Positions 1-9,002 of a stretch of 64,000 nucleotides of DNA are shown piece after piece. Source of the DNA: Lachnospiraceae bacterium. GTDB taxonomy: Bacteria; Bacillota; Clostridia; Lachnospirales; Lachnospiraceae. The position numbers were made by a program, and so were the translations under genes. The notes beneath the pieces are model-generated. The model had not been told where the DNA came from. It did no database searches and saw only the letters and a program-made list of their open reading frames with translations. The stretch's first letter is position 1. Every line of letters begins with the position of its first letter. The stretch lies in contig JAGBNK010000017.1 of NCBI GenBank assembly GCA_017634455.1, positions 144,128 to 208,127 of the forward strand. The letters run 5' to 3'.

Positions 1-396
1 TAAAACCAATACGTCGCCATCCTGTAATTTATCAAGCTTACTGTATAGTCTGCTTATAGCATCTGCATCAATTGCAGGTCCCTGACCATTGATTTCTGAC
101 TCCTCATTACTGCGAAGCTTTACATTAATTCGAGATAATCCTTTCTCAACATGAATGAAATCCGATATAACTCCTCTTTCATCCAGCATTCGAATAATCT
201 CGTTTCCAGTAAATCCTGCCATAAAGCCCAGAGCCACACTGTCGTACCCAAGGTTTTTCAGCACCATTGATACATTGATTCCCTTACCTCCCGGGAACAT
301 TAACTCATCTGTTGTTCTGTTAACCTTGCCCAAAGTAAAGTTATCAACCGAAACTATATAATCAAGAGATGGATTAAATGTTACTGTATAAATCAT
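1..396 (-). CDS. fruK: 1-phosphofructokinase, N-terminal part (runs off window)
   Basis: This is the first 132 codons of a PfkB-family sugar kinase; the gene continues past base 1. The start MIYTVTFNPSLDYIV and the later FPGGKGIN are typical of 1-phosphofructokinases, which convert fructose 1-phosphate to fructose 1,6-bisphosphate after PTS uptake. Two in-frame ATGs lie close together; I chose the one at 396 because it sits about 9 bases from AGGAGG, whereas the ATG at 402 is only 3 bases away. It lies downstream of a DeoR-type regulator gene on the same strand, the usual fruR-fruK layout, but has its own promoter. A fructose PTS permease would be expected outside the window. The ATP-binding C-terminal half is not visible. 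Confidence 0.88.
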   Translation of the reverse strand, partial: MIYTVTFNPSLDYIVSVDNFTLGKVNRTTDELMFPGGKGINVSMVLKNLGYDSVALGFMAGFTGNEIIRMLDERGVISDFIHVEKGLSRINVKLRSNEESEINGQGPAIDADAISRLYSKLDKLQDGDVLVL

Positions 397-475
397 ATTC
401 ATACTCCTCCTTCCTTGCATATTTCATCTGTTCCGCATATGTGCTCAAATAAGCTACCGCTCATTTCTTGTATAT

Positions 476-504
476 ATTATATTTCCACGTTCCGTCAGAA
501 TCAA
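476..504 (-). promoter_or_regulatory. sigma-A promoter of fruK
   Basis: The -35 TTGATT (504-499) and the -10 TATAAT (481-476) are separated by exactly 17 bases. It lies in the 218-base gap between the regulator and fruK, downstream of the regulator's terminator. Three TGAC repeats at 539-536, 517-514 and 497-494, spaced 22 and 20 bases, overlap or precede the -35 box and could be the regulator's binding sites. Confidence 0.6.
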
Positions 505-560
505 TCATTTTCAGTCAAAATATCTTCCAAAAAGCGTCAACGATATTTGTACAAAATATA

Positions 561-603
561 TAAAAAGCCCTACTTCCGCATATTATATAACGCGAGTAGA
601 GCT
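561..603 (-). terminator. rho-independent terminator after the DeoR regulator
   Basis: A 9-bp stem (AGCTCTACT with AGTAGGGCT, one G-T pair) with an inner CGC/GCG extension is followed on the minus strand by TTTTTATAT. It begins 11 bases beyond the regulator's stop codon and separates it from the fruK promoter. Confidence 0.7.
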
Positions 604-614
604 CATAAGTCACA

Positions 615-1358
615 TCATTTTACAACTATAATCTTGATGCCTTTATATTTACCTTTATCTTTTCTGTCTGTAATAACCACTGCACTATCTGCCGGAGCAA
701 ATGTAATTGCTGCAACCTGATCAAACTTGGAACTGTCCATCAAGACATAAGCCTCTTTGGTGGACTTCATCGCTTCCCGCTTAATCATAGCCTCCTTCGG
801 CTCAGGTGTGGTAAATCCATTATTCATTGTAAGACCATTGGTTCCGAAGAATCCTTTGGTGAAATTATATTTCTCCAGATTGGCCAAAGCTTCATCTCCC
901 ACAATGGCCTCTGTGGCAGCCTTAAACTCTCCTCCCAACAGGTATGTAGTAAATCCTTTGGCAGCAAGTTTTCTGGCATGCTCTATAGCATTTGTCACAA
1001 ACTTAGCATTCTTGCACTTGAAGAAATCAATCATTTCCTCCGTAGTAGTTCCAGCATCCAAATATACGAAATCATTATCCTTTACCAAGGATGCTGCATA
1101 TTTCGCAATAGATATCTTCTCATTCTTATTGCGCTCTTTTCTCAATTCAACCTCATCATCTGTAGTTGCATATTTATCACCTAAAGCAATAGCTCCACCA
1201 TGCACTTTGATGAGCTTGCCAGCTCTATCCATAGCCTGCAAATCTCTTCTCACAGTAGATTCAGAAGCTTCAAGTTCATCCATAAGCTCAGATACAGTCA
1301 CGCTCCCCTTACTATTCACAGCATCAAGAATCTTTCTCTGTCTCTCCACCGTCAACAT
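615..1358 (-). CDS. DeoR-family transcriptional regulator (probable fructose operon repressor)
   Basis: A 247-residue DeoR-type repressor. Residues 1-57 form the winged HTH, with VSELMDELEASESTVRRDL as the recognition region; the rest is the DeoR sugar-phosphate sensor domain, with DAGTTT and FFGTNG, which bind phosphorylated sugars in this family. Homologues open with MLTVERQRKIL, and this ATG at 1358 is 9 bases from AGAGG; the ATG at 1364 is too close. The gene follows truA by 19 bases and lies upstream of fruK, so fructose 1-phosphate control of fruK is the likely job. Effector identity is inferred from the neighbour. Confidence 0.85.
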   Translation of the reverse strand: MLTVERQRKILDAVNSKGSVTVSELMDELEASESTVRRDLQAMDRAGKLIKVHGGAIALGDKYATTDDEVELRKERNKNEKISIAKYAASLVKDNDFVYLDAGTTTEEMIDFFKCKNAKFVTNAIEHARKLAAKGFTTYLLGGEFKAATEAIVGDEALANLEKYNFTKGFFGTNGLTMNNGFTTPEPKEAMIKREAMKSTKEAYVLMDSSKFDQVAAITFAPADSAVVITDRKDKGKYKGIKIIVVK

Positions 1359-1377
1359 ACGCATGCACCTCTCATTA

Positions 1378-2124
1378 TCAATAATCAACCTCAATTAGAC
1401 ACAACCCCTTGGCAGGGGCTGTTGGTCCAGCCACTTTGCGGTCCTTGGCCTCAAGTATATCAATCATATACTCCGGTTCCATTCTGCCATAGCCCACTTC
1501 CATAAGTGTGCCAACCAGAATTCTCACCATATTCTGCAAGAATCCAGTGCCATGAAAAGTCATATATACATAACCCTTTCTTCTTGCAATTTCTATCTTG
1601 TCCACCACACGCACGGTAGACTTCTTCATTCTGCTGTTGCCACAGAAGCTCTTGTAATCATGCTTGCCAACCAGATATTCTGCCGCCTGGCGCATCTTGT
1701 CAATATCAAGAGTTTCATCCAATGCTACATAATATTTTCTGTCAAATACTGGTTTAACTGGTCCGTCAAAGCAGGTATAACGATAAGTCTTGCCCACTGC
1801 ATTATATCTGGCATGAAATCTCTCAGAAGCCTGTCTCACTTCCAATACAGCTATATCATCCGGGAGATATCTGTTCATATAGTCTCTGATTTCATCTGGA
1901 GTCATATCACAATCCAAAACTACATTTGCAATCATAGCCTTGGCATGAACCCCGGCATCAGTTCTGCCGGCACCAATTATCTTGAAATCTTCCACATCAA
2001 TATCAAGCATACGAGCGATAACATTTTCCAACTTACCCTGTATGGTCTCATGATCAGGCTGATGTTCCCAGCCATAATAACGAGTTCCGTCGTAGCTTAT
2101 TTTCAATTTATAATTCTGTATCAT
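1378..2124 (-). CDS. truA: tRNA pseudouridine(38-40) synthase
   Basis: TruA isomerises uridines 38-40 in the anticodon stem-loop. The 248-residue protein has the expected length and the catalytic block GAGRTDAGVHA at residues 51-61, where the Asp is the nucleophile. It starts MIQNYKLKISYDGTRYYGW, a typical TruA start, and has an AGAGAG ribosome site. In many Firmicutes truA closes the energy-coupling transporter or ribosomal protein operon; here it stands with a DeoR regulator downstream and a receiver-domain gene upstream in transcription order. Full length, no anomaly. Confidence 0.95.
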   Translation of the reverse strand: MIQNYKLKISYDGTRYYGWEHQPDHETIQGKLENVIARMLDIDVEDFKIIGAGRTDAGVHAKAMIANVVLDCDMTPDEIRDYMNRYLPDDIAVLEVRQASERFHARYNAVGKTYRYTCFDGPVKPVFDRKYYVALDETLDIDKMRQAAEYLVGKHDYKSFCGNSRMKKSTVRVVDKIEIARRKGYVYMTFHGTGFLQNMVRILVGTLMEVGYGRMEPEYMIDILEAKDRKVAGPTAPAKGLCLIEVDY

Positions 2125-2163
2125 CTATATACTATTCTCTCTTTATAATAGTGTATGTAGCTG

Positions 2164-2919
2164 CTAAATCAATCCTGAAATAGTTGTCAGAAGCTTATCC
2201 GGCATAGGAGGCTTTAGAAAATATGCCGCCGGATTCAATGCCAATACTGACTTTATATGCTTGGCATCTCCATGTCCTGTCAGAAAAATCACTGGCAAAT
2301 CAACAGCATCTTCTCTAGCTCTAATCATTTCCAAAGTCTGTCGGCCATCGCAAACAGGCATCTCATAATCCAGTATAACCAGATTTGGCATGTCTTTGTC
2401 AATAATCTGCATAGCCTGTTCACCTGAAGTCGCCATAGTAATTCTATATTGATCCTCCAGCATTTTCTTGAGACTTCTAAGCATTACAGGACTGTCGTCC
2501 ACCAACAGAATCGTCTTTCTATCGTCCTGCTTTGCTTCCACTTCCTTTCCTGGCTTTGTCTTATTCGAAAGGACTTCGTTTATTTTGTCCAAGATTTTGT
2601 CATTAGAAATAGGATGCTTCAATATTTCAAACTTAGAAGACAGTAGTTCTACAGAAAACAGCTGACATTCCGCCTCTGTTCCAACTACCAAAACTGATGT
2701 CTTCAAATCTATCTCATTCACATATCTAAGCAAAGGCTTATTATTCTCATCCAATTCATTCAGATTAATTAGAATAGAATTTGGCTTATACATCTGCACC
2801 ATACTCTTGACTATATCTAGATTATCAGAGCACATCTGCACATTTATATGATCCTTCAGATACTTCTGAATGCTTTTAGTTGATTCATTAAATTTACCGA
2901 TAAACAGCACTTTGTCCAT
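2164..2919 (-). CDS. two-receiver-domain response regulator, no output domain
   Basis: A 251-residue protein with two CheY-like halves. The second half (about 134-251) is canonical: acidic pair D141-D142, phosphoacceptor D184 in VILDYEMP, T214 in IFLTGHG and K236 in YFLKPPMP. The first half (1-118) keeps the fold pattern but lacks the acidic pair and has Asn in the phosphoacceptor region (INLNELD, 51-57), so it is probably a pseudo-receiver. No DNA-binding, GGDEF or enzymatic domain follows, so it may act as a phosphate sink or through protein contacts. No histidine kinase is adjacent. It is transcribed divergently from the small gene at 3082. Confidence 0.8.
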   Translation of the reverse strand: MDKVLFIGKFNESTKSIQKYLKDHINVQMCSDNLDIVKSMVQMYKPNSILINLNELDENNKPLLRYVNEIDLKTSVLVVGTEAECQLFSVELLSSKFEILKHPISNDKILDKINEVLSNKTKPGKEVEAKQDDRKTILLVDDSPVMLRSLKKMLEDQYRITMATSGEQAMQIIDKDMPNLVILDYEMPVCDGRQTLEMIRAREDAVDLPVIFLTGHGDAKHIKSVLALNPAAYFLKPPMPDKLLTTISGLI

Positions 2920-3081
2920 AGGTCAATCTCCCCTTTAATATGCTACACAATAATTTTAACAAGTTTCATATACTTATTCAAGAAATCCTTTATGTCTTGT
3001 ATATCTTTGCACTTTATTTTTTCAGGATTTTCGTTCATAATAAGTACATTAAAACAACATGTGAAAAGGAGAGTTTCAGTC

Positions 3082-3318
3082 ATGATTAAATTAAAAAAAG
3101 ATGCAGATATTGCCAAGTTTTTAATTGCAATCAAAGATTGTAAAGGCGATGTATTTTACGAGTCTTCTGAGGGCGATATTTTAAATCTCGCTTCCACATT
3201 GAGCCAGTATGTATTTTGCTCAATTACAGGCCAGACAGACTTATTGGAAAACGGCACAATCCGCTGTGCAGAATCATCTGATTACGACACATTAGCCGAA
3301 TATTTATATGAGGAATAA
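3082..3318 (+). CDS. small uncharacterised protein (HPr-like length and pattern)
   Basis: A 78-residue acidic protein starting MIKLKKDADIAKFL, with AAAGGAG 10 bases before the ATG; the longer upstream reading has no ribosome site. The alternating strand-helix pattern and the stretch GDVFYESSEGDILNLAS resemble the HPr fold, but the phospho-histidine motif is absent, so it cannot be a normal PTS carrier. Three bases separate it from the AraC-type gene downstream, whose ribosome site lies in its last codons, so the two are translationally coupled and probably work together. Function unknown. Confidence 0.7.
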   Translation: MIKLKKDADIAKFLIAIKDCKGDVFYESSEGDILNLASTLSQYVFCSITGQTDLLENGTIRCAESSDYDTLAEYLYEE

Positions 3319-3321
3319 TCA

Positions 3322-4527
3322 ATGAATAAAAAAGAACGCATAGAAGCTTTCGGAGATCTTATATTACATACTAACAAAGTTCCGCTTTGGATTTATGACA
3401 GTAATTATCAATTAGAATACACCAGCTATCCAGATGATGATTACATGGGTTTTGATGCGCTTTTTCAATCTCAAGTAGCAGAGGCTCTATCATCTGAAGG
3501 CACTGTATATACAACAACCTATGCTTATTCATTTCTAAATCTATTGTGGATTCTGGACTTTGAGCTCAAAAATGGTAAGTTAAATAAGATCTATGCAATA
3601 GGTCCCACTTTTACCAATGAGAATTCCTTTAACGAATTGAAAAGCAGAATGGATGAACGAGGACTGTCAGTGCAGATCAAGGCTATCGTATCAAGACAGC
3701 TTAATCGCATGTCTATAATACCTCATACCGTCGTATCCAACTATGCGCAACAGCTTCACTATCTATTGCATGGAGATTTAATTCCAGTCAGCGACATACA
3801 GATACTCAAAAATCATGCCACGAATTCTGACTCAAATGACATCAAGAGTTCTTCTCATTTTGGCATATGGGCATCTGAGCAGGCATTTCTGAAATTATTC
3901 TCTGAGGGAAATCCGAGCTACAAGGAAGCAATGAACGTATCCTCTAGCCTCAGCGATGGAGTAAAGCACAATCCCAAGGATTCAATTCGATTTGCCAAGA
4001 ACAACTTGCTTGTGCTCTTAACTCTGTTATCACGAGCATCAATACTTGGAGGAGTATCTCCGGATTTAGCTTATGATTTATGTGATTATTATGCAGACAA
4101 ATCCGAAGCATGCACAACCATGAGTGAGATAAACACTCTGATTCAGGAGATTCCCGATGTATATTTCTCCCATGTGTTGAAAGCAAAAGAGAATTTAGGA
4201 ATCTCTAAGTTCATACAGAACAGTTGCGAATATATCACTGGTCATATTAATGAGAAAATATCCATCAGTGAGTTGGCAGCAAAAGCAGGTTACTCAGAAT
4301 ACTATTTCTCACGAAAGTTCAAAAACGAAATGGGTTGTAGTGTAAATGAATATGTAACCAAGAAGAAAGTCGAACGAGCCAAAGTATTATTGGAGTCTAC
4401 CAACACAAGCATCCTGGATATCAGCCTGGAGTTATCCTTTAATTCCAGAAGTTATTTCTCTGATACATTCCAAAGAATTGTAGGCATGTCACCAGGGGAA
4501 TACAGAAAGCGTAATTCAAAAGTATAA
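3322..4527 (+). CDS. AraC-family transcriptional regulator with novel N-terminal sensor
   Basis: A 401-residue protein. The C-terminal 105 residues (about 295-401) are a classic AraC/XylS double HTH, with ISISELAAKAGYSEYYFSRKF and a second helix pair ending MSPGEYRKRN. The N-terminal 290 residues are not a cupin; they look like the sensor type found in Lachnospiraceae regulators and I do not recognise a ligand. The gene is coupled to the 78-residue gene before it and converges on the GH78 rhamnosidase gene, sharing a terminator with it. Control of that rhamnosidase is a reasonable guess only. Confidence 0.85.
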   Translation: MNKKERIEAFGDLILHTNKVPLWIYDSNYQLEYTSYPDDDYMGFDALFQSQVAEALSSEGTVYTTTYAYSFLNLLWILDFELKNGKLNKIYAIGPTFTNENSFNELKSRMDERGLSVQIKAIVSRQLNRMSIIPHTVVSNYAQQLHYLLHGDLIPVSDIQILKNHATNSDSNDIKSSSHFGIWASEQAFLKLFSEGNPSYKEAMNVSSSLSDGVKHNPKDSIRFAKNNLLVLLTLLSRASILGGVSPDLAYDLCDYYADKSEACTTMSEINTLIQEIPDVYFSHVLKAKENLGISKFIQNSCEYITGHINEKISISELAAKAGYSEYYFSRKFKNEMGCSVNEYVTKKKVERAKVLLESTNTSILDISLELSFNSRSYFSDTFQRIVGMSPGEYRKRNSKV

Positions 4528-4580
4528 ATAAATCTATAGAAATTCAACAATCCAAAAATGAAACTTACATATAAAAAGAT

Positions 4581-4609
4581 AAAGCCATAGGTACCGTACC
4601 TATGGCTTT
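4581..4609. terminator. bidirectional terminator between AraC gene and rhamnosidase gene
   Basis: A perfect 14-bp stem with a one-base centre (AAAGCCATAGGTAC and its complement). On the minus strand it is followed by ATCTTTTTAT and serves the rhamnosidase gene; on the plus strand the tail is GTTGTATCTT, a weaker terminator for the AraC gene. Confidence 0.8.
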
Positions 4610-4630
4610 GTTGTATCTTAAATATTTTTT

Positions 4631-7159
4631 CTAAAACTCATAACTGCCTGATTGCAATGTCATCTTGCGCCCGTCAGGAAGTTCCACCTCAGCTGTAGCA
4701 TTTGCAGGAATGGTAAATGTATATTTCACGCTTCCATCCTCATAGGCCCAACCGCTTACAATCTCGCCAATTGGAGAATTATAAATCGCCTTGGCGTAAC
4801 CTAAGCTTTCTGATGGATATGGCTTAATTGTAATATTATTATTTTCCAGCTTAATACCACATACTCCGCCAAACAACCAACCTGTAATAGCACCATATGC
4901 ATAATGATTGAGAGATTCCTTCACTACTCCCACTTCATTAATTCCATCCCAGGTCTCCCAGATTGTATTGGCACCTTTCTTCACGGCATATAACCAACCT
5001 GGAGCTGTATCCTGCAATAGTAATTTGTATGCACTATCTATATGACCATTTTCCGCAAGAACCTTACAGAGAAATGGAGTGCTAAGGAATCCTGTATTCA
5101 GATGATAGTTGTTGGCCTCAACCAATTTATTCAAATCCTCAACAGCAGCCTGTGTCTGGTTATCATCCAACAAACCAAATTCTATTGCGCGAACATATGG
5201 AGCCATTCTCTCACCAGAGATTTTGCCATCCTCTGTGCATGCGTCAATATATCCCTTGCGAGCATTGTCCGCCACTTCTCTATAGTGATTTGCATCCTCT
5301 TCATGTCCTAAAATCTCTGCGATTTCTGATAACAGCTGACCAGATTTTGCGAAATATGCTGTAGCTGATTCCACCGGAGTCTTGCCCATCATTGCAGCGG
5401 AATCCACTCCCGGCTCACACCACTCTCCATAGTCTATTCCTGTCTCAATAATATATTTTCTATATGGACTCTTCTTCTTGAAAATTTTCTTGATGTCGCT
5501 CTTCTTCGCACGGCCCTCCAGATATGAATACCATTTCTGCATCATCTCATAATTCTCTTCCAGAATTGAGATGTCATTGTATCGCTTGTACAGCGCATAT
5601 GGCACAATAATGCAGGCATCCCCCCAACCAGTTGAACCCATAAGCAGTCCCGTGAAGAAGCTTGGTTTACTGTTCAACGGAGCAATATTTGCCACCTTGC
5701 CTTCCTTGTCCTGAAGCAATCTACATTCCTTCAACCACTTCCTATATACCGGATAAGCATCCTCTAAATATATTCCTGTATCAACATAGACTCCTGCGTC
5801 TCCTGTCCAACCAGCTCGCTCACGAGTAGGGCAATCTGTTGGAACATCGCAGAAGTTAGACTTCTGGCTCCAGATAGAATTGCGAACCAGCTTGTTCACA
5901 TCCTCGTTACCACACTCAAACTCACCAATATCATCCATCTGTGAGTATACTGCAATTGATGTAAATGTGGCATCTGACAAGTCAACATCTGTCTCCACAA
6001 GGGCATACTGGAATCCCCAAATAGAGAACTTAGTCTTGTAGTGGTTCTCCCCCTCCTTACAAATATATGTCACACGCTGATCTGTTCCGCCACCTTTATG
6101 ACGCTTTCTATCCTGGAAATTCTCCTGAGTGAAATTGCCATTTTCATCCAAAGCCTCACCGTGAGTCAATACGATTTTGTCGCCAGCATGTGCTGTCACT
6201 GTAAATTCAATATAGCCTGCCAGATTCTGACCGTAATCAATTACCTGCTGACCGTTTGGAGTCTTAATAAGCTTTCCTGTGAAATGTTCTTGCTCCACAA
6301 TTGGCACAGTGTTGGATGCACCAAGTTCTGACATAGAAATATCAGCCACCTTCACTCCATGCCATCCTGTCAGTTTCTCCTTGGATGCATCATAGATTTC
6401 ACCCTTTTGCATATCAGCTTCTCTGAGAGGTCCTTCCTGTGTAGCTTCCCAGGATTCATCCGACACACATACAACCTGACCATCATTTTCCAACTGTAAG
6501 AGAAGTGCCAACTCTGTTCCAAATAAATTTCTATCTCCATCTACACCGGAATAACTTCTATACCAACCATCTGCAATAGCAACCTCAATTGCATTGTCTC
6601 CCGACTGCAAGAGCCCTGTCACATCGTAAGTCTGATATGGCATATATTTATCATAATTGGCAGTTCCCGGAGCTAATACAAAATCTCCAACTCTCTTGCC
6701 ATTTATGCTCACTTCATAAATTCCATGTGCAGTAACATAGAGTCTCGCATTCGAAACCTGATCAATATGTACGCTCTTGCGCAAATAGCTGACAGGAGCA
6801 ATTGTCTCAGGCTCTGTCTTCTCCTCCGGATTAATCCACTTAGCCTGCCAGTCATTTACATCCAAAAGTCCCATTTCAAAAGTTGCTTCTTCAGATGTTT
6901 CCTCCATATCATTTTCATCCCACAGCTTAACCTGCCATGTAAGCTTCTGATGGCTTTGAAGTTGATTAGGATATTTCATTTGCATTGATGATGATTCTAC
7001 TTTTCCCGAATCATATACTACATCATCAGCACATTTTACAATCACCTCATATGCTTTCTGTGTCACTCCCCCCTGACAGCTCCAGCTCAAAGTAGGATTA
7101 GCAAAATCTATACCCATAGGATTCGACATATGCTCACACTTTAAATTCACAGCTTTCAT
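4631..7159 (-). CDS. alpha-L-rhamnosidase, GH78
   Basis: An 842-residue enzyme that releases terminal alpha-L-rhamnose from pectin side chains or plant glycosides. Order: N-terminal fibronectin-like domain, Bac_rhamnosid_N beta domain (about 120-310), concanavalin-like domain, (alpha/alpha)6 catalytic barrel (about 420-760), C-terminal beta domain. Catalytic signatures DCPTRERAGWTGDAG near residue 445 and TIWETWDGI near 735 carry the acid and base glutamates. No signal peptide, so it acts in the cytoplasm on imported oligosaccharides. Start chosen at MKAVNLKCEHM (7159), with AGGAG 8-9 bases upstream; an in-frame extension upstream has no ribosome site. Transcribed alone, after the terminator of the phosphodiesterase gene. 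Confidence 0.92.
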   Translation of the reverse strand: MKAVNLKCEHMSNPMGIDFANPTLSWSCQGGVTQKAYEVIVKCADDVVYDSGKVESSSMQMKYPNQLQSHQKLTWQVKLWDENDMEETSEEATFEMGLLDVNDWQAKWINPEEKTEPETIAPVSYLRKSVHIDQVSNARLYVTAHGIYEVSINGKRVGDFVLAPGTANYDKYMPYQTYDVTGLLQSGDNAIEVAIADGWYRSYSGVDGDRNLFGTELALLLQLENDGQVVCVSDESWEATQEGPLREADMQKGEIYDASKEKLTGWHGVKVADISMSELGASNTVPIVEQEHFTGKLIKTPNGQQVIDYGQNLAGYIEFTVTAHAGDKIVLTHGEALDENGNFTQENFQDRKRHKGGGTDQRVTYICKEGENHYKTKFSIWGFQYALVETDVDLSDATFTSIAVYSQMDDIGEFECGNEDVNKLVRNSIWSQKSNFCDVPTDCPTRERAGWTGDAGVYVDTGIYLEDAYPVYRKWLKECRLLQDKEGKVANIAPLNSKPSFFTGLLMGSTGWGDACIIVPYALYKRYNDISILEENYEMMQKWYSYLEGRAKKSDIKKIFKKKSPYRKYIIETGIDYGEWCEPGVDSAAMMGKTPVESATAYFAKSGQLLSEIAEILGHEEDANHYREVADNARKGYIDACTEDGKISGERMAPYVRAIEFGLLDDNQTQAAVEDLNKLVEANNYHLNTGFLSTPFLCKVLAENGHIDSAYKLLLQDTAPGWLYAVKKGANTIWETWDGINEVGVVKESLNHYAYGAITGWLFGGVCGIKLENNNITIKPYPSESLGYAKAIYNSPIGEIVSGWAYEDGSVKYTFTIPANATAEVELPDGRKMTLQSGSYEF

Positions 7160-7218
7160 AACAAATCTCCTCTCACAAATATTCTTAATAATAATATACT
7201 CACATACATATTCAGAAC

Positions 7219-7261
7219 TATAAAAAAATAGCCCCACAAGTTCTCCTTGTAAGACTATTTT
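7219..7261 (-). terminator. terminator after the glycerophosphodiesterase gene
   Basis: A 16-bp stem (7261-7246 with 7240-7225, including G-T pairs) and a 5-base loop, followed on the minus strand by TTTTATAG. It lies 50 bases past the stop at 7311 and just before the rhamnosidase leader. Confidence 0.8.
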
Positions 7262-7310
7262 AATCACATACTTTGATTTAATCTGTACACAAATTTGTCA
7301 GTAAGTTCAA

Positions 7311-8138
7311 TTATTGTGGAAGAAATCCTTCAAAAATAAAAATATCGTAATTATCTATATTTGCATCTATATCTTCCTGAGATTTCGCAGTCCATGCTAC
7401 TGAAGGAGCCTTGTAAACCTTCTGACATATTGTTCTGGATAAGTCGGAAGTATATTTCACATCATAGGCAATAAAGTCTGGCTTAATAATAAAGTTAAAA
7501 AGCATATTTCTCAAAACTTCGTAAGCAATGACAGGATATTCTCTGTATCCTTCCTTCACATAATTGTCCGAAAGAATTCCTCTGACAACATCTGGACGGT
7601 TCTGTCTGTACCACAGTACACCCATAGGGTTAAATGACTCTATACAATACATGCCCTTGTAATCCGCAAGCAAATCATTGGCCATCTTGCAAACCAATGG
7701 ATCTGTACCTGGAATTTTGTATTCAATAATAAGTGGCACTCTGCCATTTACCAACTCAAGAACATCCTCAAACTTAGGAATTCTCTGATCTGAGTCGAGG
7801 ATTGTCAGCTGCTGCAGTTCCTCATAAGTCAACTCTCTCACCAGCTTATCCACTCCGCATACTCTCTCAAGAGAGAAGTCATGGAATACCACCATCACAT
7901 TATCCCTGGTCAGCTGTACATCCAGCTCTATTCCATAATCATTTTCCACAGCTTTGGAAAATGCTTTCATAGAATTCTCTGGGGCATCAGTCTCATTATC
8001 ATACAAGCCGCGATGAGCATAATCCCACTGCTTAAATTCTGAAAAATTAGGACGATGAATCATCCTAGGCATAATTGCCAAAAAGTATAGTGCAATTAGC
8101 ACTATTAAAATCACCAATACAATTATAATAGCCTTCAT
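7311..8138 (-). CDS. membrane-anchored glycerophosphodiester phosphodiesterase family protein
   Basis: A 275-residue GDPD protein. One N-terminal transmembrane segment (IIIVLVILIVLIALYFLAI) places the enzyme domain outside the membrane. Catalytic motifs are present: YAHRG with APENS, ELDV, and VVFHD followed by LERVCG, the His pair and metal-binding acids of the family. Such enzymes split glycerophosphodiesters, or teichoic acid, into an alcohol and glycerol 3-phosphate. I chose ATG 8138 (GGGAAAAG about 9 bases upstream); a TTG at 8171 is possible but has no good ribosome site. It follows the coiled-coil gene closely and ends in a strong terminator. Confidence 0.83.
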   Translation of the reverse strand: MKAIIIVLVILIVLIALYFLAIMPRMIHRPNFSEFKQWDYAHRGLYDNETDAPENSMKAFSKAVENDYGIELDVQLTRDNVMVVFHDFSLERVCGVDKLVRELTYEELQQLTILDSDQRIPKFEDVLELVNGRVPLIIEYKIPGTDPLVCKMANDLLADYKGMYCIESFNPMGVLWYRQNRPDVVRGILSDNYVKEGYREYPVIAYEVLRNMLFNFIIKPDFIAYDVKYTSDLSRTICQKVYKAPSVAWTAKSQEDIDANIDNYDIFIFEGFLPQ

Positions 8139-8176
8139 TATCTTGTTCTTTTCCCGCAAATTATTTATCAAAAAAT

Positions 8177-8761
8177 CTATCCAACCTTAATTTCTAAAGT
8201 CTCTATTCTCTCAGAATGATCTTCTATGACGTCATCAACAACCTTGGAATGTTCCATAAGATCATTAACATTATTGTTGTGCGTTTCATACTTAGTGAAC
8301 TCTGTTTTGTAAACAGCATGGAGTTCATTTATCAATCGTTCAACATAATGTTCTTGATTAATTTTAATAATGTGAACATCAGCAGACAGGTCAGACACCT
8401 TATCCTCAAGGCTGGTCATTCTTGTTTCCAGACGAGATACTCTTCCTGTAAGACTCGACACATCTTCCTTTAAGCCAGATACTTCTTGCTTTAAGCCGGA
8501 CACATCTTCCTTTAAGCCAGATACTTCTTCCTTTAAGACTGCAACATCTTCTTTCAGAACTGCAACATCCTCTTTCAGAACTGCAACATCCTCTTTCAGA
8601 ACTGCAACATCCTCTTTCAGAACTGCAACATCCTCTTTCAGAACTGCAACATCTTCTTTCAATTCAGCTATGTCAGATCTCATTCCAGACATCTCATTTT
8701 CAAACCTGCCAAATCTGTCATCGAGAACCTGAACAAAAAATTCTTTAGTCAATTCGCTCAT
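8177..8761 (-). CDS. heptad-repeat coiled-coil protein, function unknown
   Basis: A 194-residue protein. Residues about 18-115 are an almost uninterrupted series of seven-residue units of the type LKEDVAV and LKEDVSG, giving a long parallel coiled coil; the C-terminal part (116-194) is also helical and charged. There is no signal peptide or membrane segment. A strong AAGGAGGTGGAAGT precedes the ATG. The DNA under the coiled coil is a 21-base tandem repeat and may vary in copy number. It lies upstream of the membrane phosphodiesterase gene with a 38-base gap, so the two probably share a transcript. Confidence 0.75.
   Translation of the reverse strand: MSELTKEFFVQVLDDRFGRFENEMSGMRSDIAELKEDVAVLKEDVAVLKEDVAVLKEDVAVLKEDVAVLKEDVAVLKEEVSGLKEDVSGLKQEVSGLKEDVSSLTGRVSRLETRMTSLEDKVSDLSADVHIIKINQEHYVERLINELHAVYKTEFTKYETHNNNVNDLMEHSKVVDDVIEDHSERIETLEIKVG
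8543..8668 (-). repeat. 21-bp tandem repeat, six units, inside the coiled-coil gene
   Basis: Units begin at 8543, 8564, 8585, 8606, 8627 and 8648. Units 2-5 are identical (AACATCCTCTTTCAGAACTGC on the plus strand), the first differs by one base and the last is degenerate. Weaker copies of the same 21-base period extend to about 8459. Each unit encodes one heptad, so gain or loss keeps the frame. Confidence 0.9.
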
Positions 8762-9002
8762 ACTTCCACCTCCTTCACTATATAATTTTATATGTAAGGC
8801 AGAAATATCAGAATATCACAACACTACTCCTAATAACCTACTCTAAAAACAACTAAATACACTTGAAATGTGGTAAATGAACATCACAAGCCTTACATCA
8901 TGTATCGCCATTCTAGCACCCGCTATCTCATATGTCCATTGTGCAAAATAAATGAAAATATCGTCTAAACTTTTTTGAAAAAGTGCATTTAGTTATGTTG
9001 AA

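Noticed and set aside
2943..3134. Short minus-strand reading frame in the divergent region
   Set aside because: No ribosome site, and it overlaps the promoter region and start of the plus-strand small gene.
8441..8668. Regular short repeats that might suggest a CRISPR array
   Set aside because: The 21-base units are directly adjacent with no spacers and encode heptads of a coiled-coil protein in frame.
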